A DNA stretch of 64,000 nucleotides from Pseudomonadales bacterium (GTDB lineage Bacteria; Pseudomonadota; Gammaproteobacteria; Pseudomonadales; Porticoccaceae), in contig JACKOF010000001.1 in assembly GCA_024234435.1 (NCBI GenBank), positions 1,612,001 through 1,676,000 of the forward strand, read 5' to 3'. This document shows positions 18,444 through 26,957 of the stretch, one piece after another. Below the pieces are notes generated by a model that saw only the letters and a list, made by a program, of their open reading frames with translations, did no database searches and was not told where the DNA came from. The translations under genes and the position numbers were made by a program. Each line of letters starts with the position of its first letter. Positions within the stretch are counted from its first letter, which is position 1.

Positions 18444-20690
18444 ATGACATCCCCCACATTAATAGAATTGACCCGCATCATTCAGCGTGCCGCTCACGCT
18501 GGCAGCACTGAAGAGCAGGTACAGCTGATTGTGGATGCTATCAGCGATGTGATCGCTACAGACGTTTGTAGCCTTTATCGACAAACACCAGATGGGGATA
18601 TGGTGCTCATTGCCAGTCATGGTCTCACCAGAGGACACCCTATTGTGATTCCAGCCAATCATGGCCTGGTGGGTCGTGTGGTGCAATCACGGCACAGTAT
18701 CAATCTCTCGAATCCTGAGGAGCACCCCGATTACTACTATGTTCCAGGATCAAATGAAGAGCGATACCACAGTTTCTGCGGTGTTCCGCTTGTACACAAA
18801 GGCAGTGTTATTGGCGTATTAGTAGTGCAGAGCCAACACGCAGAAACACTGGCGATGGAACAGGAAGCCTTTCTGTCAACGCTGGGAACACACCTGGCGT
18901 CTCTCGTGACGTCCCTGCCAATTCAGTTTTCGCCTGAACCTGCACAAAGCAAACACCGACAGGGGATTAGTGGCGCACCTGGCATCGCCATCGGCATTGC
19001 CAGCGTCCGCCGTCTGGATGAGCTGGCCTCTGTTTCAGAGTCTCCCTGTAAAGATATTCCCACCGCTCTGGCCCAATGGTCATCGCTTAAAGCGCTGGTA
19101 ACCGATGAACTGAAACGTGAGCGCAAAGTTGTTGAACAGGCACTGGGAGAAAGCTTGGCGGCGGTAATCGACGCCTATCAGATGCTGCTGGAAGACCCCT
19201 ATTTTGACGACCGGGTAACCGGTGAAATCAGGGCTGGAAAATCCCTGACCTGGGCATTAAAACAGGCCGTCGACTATTTTTCCGAACAATTTCAGTCAAT
19301 GGATGACCCCTATCTTCGAGCCAGGCATGAAGATATTGAACAGTTAGGTGAAAAACTTTATATGGCCTGGCTAAGGGAAGCCGGCAGCGCAACTGATACA
19401 CTGGCAAATGACAGCCACTCTCCGATTATTCTGGTAGGCCGCCAACTCAGCATTTCTGAAATTGTTGGCCTACCATCCAAACAGCTGGCTGGCATTGTCT
19501 GCCTGGCGGGCGCCGCGCTATCTCATATTGCAGTATTCGCCAACGCCCTGGGCATTCCCGCCGTCATGGGTGTTGGCGAGCTTGCCGTTCGGGATGGCGA
19601 AACGCTGATAGTGGACGGTGACAGTGGCGAAGTGATTGCATCACCGGAAGCTGCGGTCAGCGATGAATATGAAGAAATTATCAGGAATCGCAAGGTTTTT
19701 GAGCGTCGCCTGCGCGTCGGTCACGACCTTCCGGCTATCACAACTGACGGCGTGCGGGTCACACTGCTTGCCAATTCCGGCCTGCAGGCAGATCTGCAAC
19801 CAGGTCTTCGCAGTGGAGCCGAAGGTATCGGGCTGTACCGCACCGAAATTCCCTTTATGATCCGGCAAAACCTGCCGTCCGAAACCGAACAATATGAGGT
19901 ATACCGGGAAGTCATCGACACTTACGCCGGAAAGCCGGTTTATATCCGAACCCTGGATATTGGTGCCGATAAACCATTGCCCTACCTGCCTACAGTAGAA
20001 GAGGAAAACCCGGCACTCGGGTGGCGTGGCATTCGCTTTACCCTTGATAACCTGCAACTGCTGATGACCCAGTTCCGGGCAATCATGAAAGCCGCTGCTG
20101 GCCGGGAAGACGTTCACTTATTATTGCCTATGGTGGGCTCTACTGGTGAACTCGACCGCTGTATTGAGTTGCTTGATGAAGCTCTCGATCAGCTGCTGAA
20201 AGAAGGCGAAACCATTTGTCGTCCGAAATTGGGGGTTATGATAGAGGTACCCAGCAGCATCTCTTTATTACCTTTCTGGCAAAAGAAACTGGACTTTATT
20301 TCCATTGGCAGCAATGACCTGAGCCAATACCTGTTGGCCCTCGACAGGAACAGTCCATTGGTGGGTAAACTTTACGACCCCTTGCACCCGGCGGTGATTC
20401 ACGAGTTATTGCGTATTGTCCGTACAGCCAAACAATATCAATTACCTGTCAGCCTTTGCGGAGAAATGGCTTCGGATCCGGTTGCCGTTTTGCTGTTACT
20501 GGGAATGGGCGTGCGTCAGCTGAGTATGAGCGCCTCAAAGCTACCGCTCATCAAATGGCTGGTGCGTTCGATCAGTATTGCGGAAGCGGAAAGTTTTCTG
20601 GCAGATTCGCTGACCGCAGATGATGCTGCAAAAATACGAAAGCTTTCCGAAGCCCTGATAAAAAAAGCGGGCATTGATTATGAAGCCTGA
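18444..20690 (+). CDS. ptsP: PtsP, GAF-domain PEP-protein phosphotransferase (EI-Ntr)
   Basis: 748 aa. Residues ~5-165 are a GAF sensor domain; in EI-Ntr this binds glutamine or 2-oxoglutarate. Residues ~175-745 are enzyme I: phospho-His361 in GAALSHIAVFA, PEP-binding GIGLYRTEIPFM, SIGSNDLSQYLLALDRN and C672 in LCGEMASDP. It should transfer phosphate from PEP to NPr in the nitrogen PTS. The start at 18444 gives the family length; an in-frame start at 18396 would intrude on the GNAT gene. ptsP usually sits by rppH, so this position in a ligase/peptidase operon is unusual; it may be a second, specialised copy. Confidence 0.92.
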   Translation: MTSPTLIELTRIIQRAAHAGSTEEQVQLIVDAISDVIATDVCSLYRQTPDGDMVLIASHGLTRGHPIVIPANHGLVGRVVQSRHSINLSNPEEHPDYYYVPGSNEERYHSFCGVPLVHKGSVIGVLVVQSQHAETLAMEQEAFLSTLGTHLASLVTSLPIQFSPEPAQSKHRQGISGAPGIAIGIASVRRLDELASVSESPCKDIPTALAQWSSLKALVTDELKRERKVVEQALGESLAAVIDAYQMLLEDPYFDDRVTGEIRAGKSLTWALKQAVDYFSEQFQSMDDPYLRARHEDIEQLGEKLYMAWLREAGSATDTLANDSHSPIILVGRQLSISEIVGLPSKQLAGIVCLAGAALSHIAVFANALGIPAVMGVGELAVRDGETLIVDGDSGEVIASPEAAVSDEYEEIIRNRKVFERRLRVGHDLPAITTDGVRVTLLANSGLQADLQPGLRSGAEGIGLYRTEIPFMIRQNLPSETEQYEVYREVIDTYAGKPVYIRTLDIGADKPLPYLPTVEEENPALGWRGIRFTLDNLQLLMTQFRAIMKAAAGREDVHLLLPMVGSTGELDRCIELLDEALDQLLKEGETICRPKLGVMIEVPSSISLLPFWQKKLDFISIGSNDLSQYLLALDRNSPLVGKLYDPLHPAVIHELLRIVRTAKQYQLPVSLCGEMASDPVAVLLLLGMGVRQLSMSASKLPLIKWLVRSISIAEAESFLADSLTADDAAKIRKLSEALIKKAGIDYEA

Positions 20691-21834
20691 GCAACACATA
20701 CCAGCAACCGTTGTTGATATAGACAACAGGCTACATGAGCTGGTGAGCCCGGTCGACATTCTGAATGCCGTTAACCCTCTCAACTACCGTGAGCAAAAAC
20801 AACAGTTCCTGGAACACCACTACTCCAGAGAGCCCACTTTTGTTTATCGCAGTCATGGTATCGATGCCTTTACGCTGAAACGAAGCCTGTTTGAGCTACC
20901 TCTGGAAAAAATTGAAGACGCCGATTTACGTCAACTTTATATGGACGTCATCAATTCCTATGTCGACAAAATAGATCAATATAAATCCATCGGTAACGAT
21001 GAATTTCTCTATGACTCCCTGCGCTATTACGGTGAACCTTCAGAGAAAGATATACGCAATGCGAACTTCATTCTGCACTTGCCGGAACAATATGAGGGAC
21101 ACCAGAAACCAGACACGGAAGTGCTGCTGAAAACTGGCGAGATCAAATCGATACTGACCGACTTCGCCGACCGCGAAGGTTACCAGTATCAAATAAAAAT
21201 AGATGACAACATGATGGCCAAGGCACTGGTTTCTGGCACGACCGTAAAAATCAACAGTACCGCCAGAATCAGCCGACAGGACACCATGGCACTGGCACAC
21301 CATGAGCTGGGGGTACATCTGGCGACAACACTCAATGCGCGCAGCCAGCCGTTACATATCCTGTCTCTGGGCAGCCCCATAAACACCATGACACAGGAAG
21401 GACTGGCGATTCTCAGTGAATACCGGGCCGGTTACATGACGGTTAAACGTCTGAAAATTCTCGCCCTGAGAGTACTGGCTGTTCAATCAATGATTAAGGA
21501 GAAGAGTTTTCGCAAAACATTCATGCTGTTAAAAGAAGACTTCCTGCTCGACGATGACACAGCTTTTACGATTACTGCCAGAATTTATCGTGGTGGAGGC
21601 CTGACCAAAGACTACCTCTATTTGCGGGGATTCCATCTCATGTTAAACGCATTCGAGACCGTGCCTGACTTTACACACCTACTCGCGGGCAAAACATCCT
21701 TGACCCACCTGCCCTATATCTCGCGACTGATAGATAAAGGCTTTTTACTCGCTCCGGAAAAAATAACGCCGTCATTTATGCAACCAGCGACCAATCATAT
21801 TATTGACAGCTTTATCGTCCATGCAATCAAATAA
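20680..21834 (+). CDS. MATCAP/DUF1704 metallopeptidase (QEGLA-motif protein)
   Basis: 384 aa protein of the family annotated 'flavohemoglobin expression-modulating QEGLA motif protein'. The HExxxH zinc motif is H208-E209-L-G-V-H213, and E240 of TQEGLA (residues 239-243) is the likely third ligand. Eukaryotic members (MATCAP/TMCP) are carboxypeptidases that remove C-terminal tyrosine or glutamate from tubulin. Bacterial roles are unproven. The ATG at 20680 lies inside the end of ptsP (11-base overlap), so they are coupled. A removal enzyme beside a RimK-like ligase suggests an add/remove cycle on some protein tail. Confidence 0.87.
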   Translation: MKPEQHIPATVVDIDNRLHELVSPVDILNAVNPLNYREQKQQFLEHHYSREPTFVYRSHGIDAFTLKRSLFELPLEKIEDADLRQLYMDVINSYVDKIDQYKSIGNDEFLYDSLRYYGEPSEKDIRNANFILHLPEQYEGHQKPDTEVLLKTGEIKSILTDFADREGYQYQIKIDDNMMAKALVSGTTVKINSTARISRQDTMALAHHELGVHLATTLNARSQPLHILSLGSPINTMTQEGLAILSEYRAGYMTVKRLKILALRVLAVQSMIKEKSFRKTFMLLKEDFLLDDDTAFTITARIYRGGGLTKDYLYLRGFHLMLNAFETVPDFTHLLAGKTSLTHLPYISRLIDKGFLLAPEKITPSFMQPATNHIIDSFIVHAIK

Positions 21835-21859
21835 CTTTCAAATAACAAGGTAACCGGAT

Positions 21860-22345
21860 ATGGCACCAGGCCAGCTTTTAGACATCGCTCCCTATGACTG
21901 GCATGCAATAGGTGCCGCCATTTTTTGCGGCTCTATTGTTGGTCTTGAACGGCAACTAAGAGGTAAACCGGTAGGCATTCGAACATCGTCGCTAATCACA
22001 CTCGGCACTTACCTTTTTCTGTCGACCGCTTTCCTCCTGAAAGGAGATGTGATTGACCCCTCCAGGGTGGTTGGCCAGGTTATTACCGGCATCGGCTTTT
22101 TAGGTGCAGGCGTTATGCTGGCTAAGGACGGTGCAGTGGTTGGCGTCACCTCGGCAGCCACTATTTGGGTGCTGGCCGCACTGGGCGTCATGATCGCTTC
22201 GGAACATATCATTCCCGCCATAAAACTCGCCCTGCTGGTAGTGATGATTCTCTACGGTGTCGACTTTATGGAAGACCGCATCAAAATTATGGGGCGCGGA
22301 GTTCACAAATCTGTGAGATCATCACTCACCCGCAGAAAAAACTAA
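21860..22345 (+). CDS. MgtC/SapB-family membrane protein
   Basis: 161 aa with four to five hydrophobic segments. The MgtC signature is clear: GAAIFCGSIVGLERQLRGKP, GIRTSSLITLGTYLFL and GIGFLGAGVMLAKDG. It resembles the short MgtC/SapB form without the C-terminal ACT-like domain. MgtC proteins affect low-magnesium survival and F-ATPase or phosphate balance; the biochemical role is unsettled. It follows the MATCAP gene after 25 bases on the same strand and converges with the enoyl-CoA hydratase gene, so it closes this operon. Confidence 0.85.
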   Translation: MAPGQLLDIAPYDWHAIGAAIFCGSIVGLERQLRGKPVGIRTSSLITLGTYLFLSTAFLLKGDVIDPSRVVGQVITGIGFLGAGVMLAKDGAVVGVTSAATIWVLAALGVMIASEHIIPAIKLALLVVMILYGVDFMEDRIKIMGRGVHKSVRSSLTRRKN

Positions 22346-22354
22346 CCCCGCAAA

Positions 22355-23158
22355 CTAACGCCCCTCGTAATGAGGTTTGCGTTTTTGTAAGAAGGCCTGA
22401 ATACCTTCCTGGCCATCCTTGCCAACTGCTAATGTAGCAATTGATTCGCCTTCATCGCCCATTTGAACTTCCGGACTCTGGTCGAGGGTCTTCAGTAGTA
22501 ACTGCTTTACTGCACCAAATGCGCGGGTTGGCCCTGCTGCCAAATACTGAGCAAGTTTCTCTGCCTCGGAATCGAGATCCTGATCAGGCACTACGCGGGT
22601 GACAATGCCCAGCTCTTTGGCTTCTTCGGCGCTCAATGTGGGGTTCATCACCATCAACTCATAAGCTTTGCGAATACCGACAATGCGAGGCAGAGCAAAT
22701 GTGGAGCCGCCATCAGGTGAGATAGCGGATAGCGTGTAGGCAAAGGTGATTTTTGCGGACTCTGCGGCAATTGTCATATCAGCAATGCAAGTCAAACTCG
22801 CACCGCCACCACCGCAAACCCCATTGACGACGGCAATCACCGGAGCGTCCATACGCATCAGGCAGGCCACTGCATCATGAAATTGCTTGGTCATTTCCCG
22901 AAGCAGCTCGTCTACCTGATCACCGGCATCGGAAAACATGGCAATACTGCCGCCCACTGAAAAGGCTTTACCACTGGCGCGCAATAACACCACTCGCAGT
23001 TCCGGCTGCGAGTCGAGCCAACCGACCGCCTGTGCAAAAGCACCACAACTACCGGCATCAAGCGCGTTAAAATTTTTAGGGTCATCAAACAACACTGTGC
23101 CAACACCCTCTTTCAGTTGCACTTTTACACGCGGGTCACTCAGTTCTATTGTTTTCAT
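22355..23158 (-). CDS. Enoyl-CoA hydratase/isomerase (PaaG-like)
   Basis: 267 aa crotonase-fold enzyme. The oxyanion-hole segment GKAFSVGGSIAMFSD and VVNGVCGGGGASLTCIADM are present. SAISPDGGSTFALPR has the Asp of the PaaG isomerase class rather than the two Glu of classical hydratases, so it may shift or hydrate a double bond on a branched acyl-CoA. It ends the minus-strand carboxylase operon, 42 bases after the carboxyltransferase gene, matching the hydratase step after carboxylation in the liu or atu pathways. Confidence 0.88.
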   Translation of the reverse strand: MKTIELSDPRVKVQLKEGVGTVLFDDPKNFNALDAGSCGAFAQAVGWLDSQPELRVVLLRASGKAFSVGGSIAMFSDAGDQVDELLREMTKQFHDAVACLMRMDAPVIAVVNGVCGGGGASLTCIADMTIAAESAKITFAYTLSAISPDGGSTFALPRIVGIRKAYELMVMNPTLSAEEAKELGIVTRVVPDQDLDSEAEKLAQYLAAGPTRAFGAVKQLLLKTLDQSPEVQMGDEGESIATLAVGKDGQEGIQAFLQKRKPHYEGR

Positions 23159-23200
23159 AGTCAGTTCTTCAAGTTGGTATCGTTGAAATATAGGGAATGC

Positions 23201-24808
23201 CTAAAGCCGTAATACACCGTAATTGGGATCGCCAAAAGGCACATTGAGCGAAGCTTCAATAGAAATAGCCAGTGCATTGCGGGTTGCCAACGGGTCGATA
23301 ATACCATCATCCCAAATTTCGGAAGTGGCAAAATAGGCGTTCGTTTGGCTTTCGAAATTACTCATTACTTCAGCCTGAATGTCTTCCAATTGCTTCTGGT
23401 CGGGTTCAATTCCCTGCTTCTTCAACTGGGCGAGCTTAACGGTGAGTAAAACGCCAGCAGCCTGCTCTGCACCCATCACCGAAATCTCGCTGTTGGGCCA
23501 GCTGAACAGCGTGCGAGAATCGAATGCCCGACCACACATGCCGTAGTTCCCCGCGCCGAATGATCCATTAGTCATCACCGTAAATTTGGGCACTTCCGAA
23601 CAAGCCTGAACCATCAGCATTTTAGCGCCGTCTTTAGTGATTCCGGTACGTTCATACTCCTTACCGACCATAAACCCGGTGATATTTTGTAAAAAAACCA
23701 GAGGGGTGTGGTTCTGGTTACAAAGCTCCATAAAATGAGCGGCTTTCAGTGAGCTGTCACTGAACAGGACGCCGTTATTACCCAGAATACCGACCTTATA
23801 GCCCTGAATATTGGCAAAACCACAGATAATCGTTTCACCATAATTCGGCTGATATTCCGAGAAACGACTACCATCCACGATTCGGGCGATGACTTCGCGC
23901 ATATCAAATTGCTTTTTTATATCATCAGGAATAATGCCGTAGAGCTCTGTCGGGTCGTAATAGGGATCTTCCGGTTGTTCACGTTGCAGCTGAAATTTTG
24001 GTTTTTGTTCCCACTGCATCACGATTTCACGACCAATACGGATGGCATCCTGTTCGGTGCGAGCGTAGTAATCGCAAGTACCGGAAACGGAAGTATGCAT
24101 CCGTGCACCACCCAGTTCATCCACAGTAACCTCTTCGCCTGTCGCCGCTTTGACTAACGCCGGGCCACCAAGAAAAACCGCTCCAGTACCTTCGACAATC
24201 ACACTGTAATCCGACAACGCCGGGATATAAGCACCACCGGCGGTACAGTGGCCAAATACCAGCGATAATTGCTTGCAGCCAAGTTTTGAAAGCTGGGTCT
24301 GGTTGCGGAAAATCCGACCAGCCATGTATTTGTCGGCAAACAACTCTGACTGCAGCGGCAAAAAGCCCCCGGCACTGTCGCACATGTGAATCACCGGCAA
24401 ACGGTTTTCAATAGCGATATCCAGCGCCCGCACCATTTTTTTCACGGTTAACGGGTACCAGGCGCCACCCTTTACCGAGCTGTCACTGGCCAGAATCATA
24501 ACTTCACGACCACCCACTACCCCAATGCCACTGATACAACTAGCCGAAGGAGCACCCCCGTCGTAGGCCATATTGGCAGCCAGCGAAGAAAACTCCAGAA
24601 ATGGCGTGCCGGGATCGAGCAGCAACTCAAATCGTTCGCGCGGCATCATTTTGTTTTGCTTTGTCAAACGGTCAATATCGCGTTGCGGCCGTTCGTAACG
24701 GGCCTGCCTTTGCTTCTCATGGAATTGACCAACGATTCGTTGATTGTGTGCCTGATACTGTTTAAATTCCGACGATTGGATGTTGAGCCTTGACTGAATA
24801 CGTTTCAT
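23201..24808 (-). CDS. Acyl-CoA carboxylase carboxyltransferase (beta) subunit, MCC/GCC type
   Basis: 535 aa, the length of 3-methylcrotonyl-CoA or geranyl-CoA carboxylase beta subunits. It transfers CO2 from carboxybiotin to the acyl-CoA. Two crotonase-like halves are visible: MMPRERFELLLDPGTPFLE, KGGAWYPLTVKKMVRA and FGHCTAGGAYIPALSDY in the N-terminal half, and GFMVGKEYERTGITKDGAK and SFGAGNYGMCGRAFDSR in the C-terminal half. It overlaps the biotin-carrier gene by four bases. Sequence alone does not separate leucine breakdown from acyclic terpene breakdown. Confidence 0.88.
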   Translation of the reverse strand: MKRIQSRLNIQSSEFKQYQAHNQRIVGQFHEKQRQARYERPQRDIDRLTKQNKMMPRERFELLLDPGTPFLEFSSLAANMAYDGGAPSASCISGIGVVGGREVMILASDSSVKGGAWYPLTVKKMVRALDIAIENRLPVIHMCDSAGGFLPLQSELFADKYMAGRIFRNQTQLSKLGCKQLSLVFGHCTAGGAYIPALSDYSVIVEGTGAVFLGGPALVKAATGEEVTVDELGGARMHTSVSGTCDYYARTEQDAIRIGREIVMQWEQKPKFQLQREQPEDPYYDPTELYGIIPDDIKKQFDMREVIARIVDGSRFSEYQPNYGETIICGFANIQGYKVGILGNNGVLFSDSSLKAAHFMELCNQNHTPLVFLQNITGFMVGKEYERTGITKDGAKMLMVQACSEVPKFTVMTNGSFGAGNYGMCGRAFDSRTLFSWPNSEISVMGAEQAAGVLLTVKLAQLKKQGIEPDQKQLEDIQAEVMSNFESQTNAYFATSEIWDDGIIDPLATRNALAISIEASLNVPFGDPNYGVLRL

Positions 24809-25311
24809 TGATCTGATTCCTCCGAGGCAACATCAATTGCTGCCAGCAGGTCACCTTTGTTAAAACTGGCACCAGCGGTAAACGGCAACTGGGTAACAAC
24901 TCCAGCCGCCTGCGCTTTTATTTCTATCTGCAACTTCATACTTTCAATCAGCAGTAGTGTGTCGCCGTTGGCAACAGTGTCCCCTTCGCACACCCGTAAT
25001 TCGATCACCACACCGGGCATTGGCGCGTCTTCGCGACTGCCGGCAGCACCCGCGGCAACGAGATCACTTTCGTCGGCCACAATATCCAGAACCCAAGTGC
25101 GATTCGCCAAATGAATATAAAGCTGCTGGTCATCCTGCACTGCATAGGCCTGATAGCTGTTACCGGCAATTGTCAGCAAGCATTGACTGTTATCCTGCCA
25201 GTCCACATGAGCATGTACCTGGCGCCCATCGATGTTGAGGGTAAGACCATTGAGACAACGCACGGGGTGCACAGAGTATTGTTCTGAATTGAATCGATAC
25301 ACCGGTTTCAT
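24805..25311 (-). CDS. Biotin carboxyl carrier protein with BT-like linker (split alpha-subunit C-terminal part)
   Basis: 168 aa. Residues ~90-165 are a biotinyl domain with the acceptor Lys126 in IESMKLQ (the usual motif is AMKM). Residues ~1-85 resemble the BT linker of fused MCC alpha subunits. The start ATG (25311) lies one base after the biotin carboxylase stop, in another frame, behind GGAG; a longer start at 25332 is less likely. Biotin carboxylase plus this protein total ~658 aa, the size of a normal fused alpha subunit, so this looks like gene fission or a frameshift. Confidence 0.85.
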   Translation of the reverse strand: MKPVYRFNSEQYSVHPVRCLNGLTLNIDGRQVHAHVDWQDNSQCLLTIAGNSYQAYAVQDDQQLYIHLANRTWVLDIVADESDLVAAGAAGSREDAPMPGVVIELRVCEGDTVANGDTLLLIESMKLQIEIKAQAAGVVTQLPFTAGASFNKGDLLAAIDVASEESDQ

Positions 25312-25312
25312 A

Positions 25313-26785
25313 TCAATTTCTCCACTCGCCAATGGAACGATAAAGTTCGGGCGTCGCTTCTGCGATAAGGCGTGATTCGCGATCAGTAAGCAACGCTAGC
25401 GCCAGAATGGCATCTCGCTCTTGATCACTCACTCCCGGAGCACTAAGGGGGTGCTTGTGTACAAAACTGGTATCAAAATCACCCGAAATGAATGATGGGT
25501 ACTGCAACACTTCAATTAAATAATCAATGTTGGTTTTCACCCCGAGAATCACGAGATTGCCAAGAGCCTGTATCATTTTCAATCGCGCAGATTCGCGGTC
25601 TTCAGCCTGCACCACAAGTTTAGCCAGCATAGGATCAAAAGCTGTGGTTACGCGTTGCCCGGCGTAAATACCGCTGTCGAATCGGATACCCTCACCAACC
25701 GGCGCTTCTATCAACAAAACTTTACCCGTTTCAGGCATAAAATTATTGAAAGCATCTTCAGCACAAATCCGGCATTCAATTGAATGCCCATTGGCTATGA
25801 TTGACTCCTGAGTGAGGGTTAACGGCTCTCCAGCAGCAATAAGAATTTGCTGTGCCACCAGATCCAACCCGTACACCATTTCAGTAACCGGGTGCTCTAC
25901 CTGAATACGTGTATTCATCTCCAGAAAGAAAAACTCGCCGGAATCGGTATACAGAAACTCAACCGTACCCGCACTGCTGTATTTCGCAGCTTTTGTAATA
26001 CTCACCGCCACGTCGCAAATTTCCCGGCGCTTTTCGGCACTAAGTGCCGCAGATGGCGCTTCTTCAATCACCTTTTGGAAGCGGCGCTGAATAGAGCACT
26101 CCCTTTCACCGCAGTGAATCACATGAGCGCCGTCACCCAAAACCTGAACTTCTATATGCCGGGCACTGGCGAAATACCGTTCAACATAAATTCGACCATC
26201 ACCAAAATATTTGGCAGCTTCCGATGCTGCCACCCTGGCTGCATCCTGAAATTCTTCCGGGGAATTAACAATGCTCATTCCCTTGCCACCACCACCCGCA
26301 GAAGCTTTTACTACCACAGGAAATTCCATGCCTTTCAGGGCAACCATAAACTCGGGGTCATCGATATCGAGGCTGACGGATGGCGGTACCGGAAACCCTA
26401 GCGACTCAACAAAATTGCGCGAGGCAATTTTGTCTCCCATCAATTCAATTACCGAGGCTGAAGGGCCAATAAAGGTTATCCCTGCTTCAGCCAAAGACTT
26501 GGCGAACGGCGTGTTTTCAGATAAAAAACCGTAGCAGGGGTGCACTGCATCGACCCCCAACTTCTGACAAATACGGATAATCTGCTCGATATCCAAATGT
26601 GCAGCACTTGGTGTATCACCGACAATTTCCACCGCCTCGTCAGCACCCGTCACCACGGGTGAGTGACGATCACTATGATGATAAATTGCCACAGAGGCGA
26701 CTCCCAAAGAACGTAAACTGTGCAACACCCGGAGTGCAATTTCGCCACGGTTGGCGACAAGAACTTTCTTAAACAACTGGCTCAT
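25313..26785 (-). CDS. Biotin carboxylase subunit of acyl-CoA carboxylase
   Basis: 490 aa ATP-grasp enzyme that carboxylates biotin using ATP and bicarbonate. Motifs: KVLVANRGEIALRVLHSLR, KASAGGGGKGMSIV (ATP glycine loop), GERECSIQRRFQKVIEEAPS, EFFFLEMNTRIQVEHPVTE with catalytic Glu, Asn and Arg. After the ~450-residue core it stops at GEWRN, in the part where fused alpha subunits enter the BT linker. The next gene continues the protein in another frame. It is first in the carboxylase operon; a 17-bp palindrome lies 69-85 bases upstream. Confidence 0.92.
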   Translation of the reverse strand: MSQLFKKVLVANRGEIALRVLHSLRSLGVASVAIYHHSDRHSPVVTGADEAVEIVGDTPSAAHLDIEQIIRICQKLGVDAVHPCYGFLSENTPFAKSLAEAGITFIGPSASVIELMGDKIASRNFVESLGFPVPPSVSLDIDDPEFMVALKGMEFPVVVKASAGGGGKGMSIVNSPEEFQDAARVAASEAAKYFGDGRIYVERYFASARHIEVQVLGDGAHVIHCGERECSIQRRFQKVIEEAPSAALSAEKRREICDVAVSITKAAKYSSAGTVEFLYTDSGEFFFLEMNTRIQVEHPVTEMVYGLDLVAQQILIAAGEPLTLTQESIIANGHSIECRICAEDAFNNFMPETGKVLLIEAPVGEGIRFDSGIYAGQRVTTAFDPMLAKLVVQAEDRESARLKMIQALGNLVILGVKTNIDYLIEVLQYPSFISGDFDTSFVHKHPLSAPGVSDQERDAILALALLTDRESRLIAEATPELYRSIGEWRN

Positions 26786-26840
26786 TATTTACCCCTCCAA
26801 CTAACCGTCTTCTCGGACGACCAATCAAGCAACAAGCGGT

Positions 26841-26869
26841 ATAGTATTTAAATTTTGAGTCAGACTCAA
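26841..26869 (-). promoter_or_regulatory. Candidate promoter of the carboxylase operon
   Basis: On the minus strand TTGAGT (26864-26869), a 17-base spacer and TACTAT (26841-26846). The -35 box lies within the palindrome at 26854-26870, so a bound repressor would block it. Confidence 0.45.
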
Positions 26870-26870
26870 A
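26854..26870. promoter_or_regulatory. 17-bp palindromic operator TTTGAGTC-A-GACTCAAA
   Basis: A perfect palindrome with 8-bp arms. A further half site GACTCAAA occurs at 26914-26921. It lies between the biotin carboxylase start and the TetR gene end, and is a likely binding site of that TetR protein. Confidence 0.65.
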
Positions 26871-26957
26871 TTATATGTGAAAAATAAACCAAACTAGATT
26901 TCAAACAAAGTTAGACTCAAAATTATCCCGTCATAAAAAATACGGAGCCGCGTGTTT

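Noticed and set aside
25847..26401. 184-codon plus-strand frame
   Set aside because: It lies entirely antisense to the well-supported biotin carboxylase gene and resembles no family.
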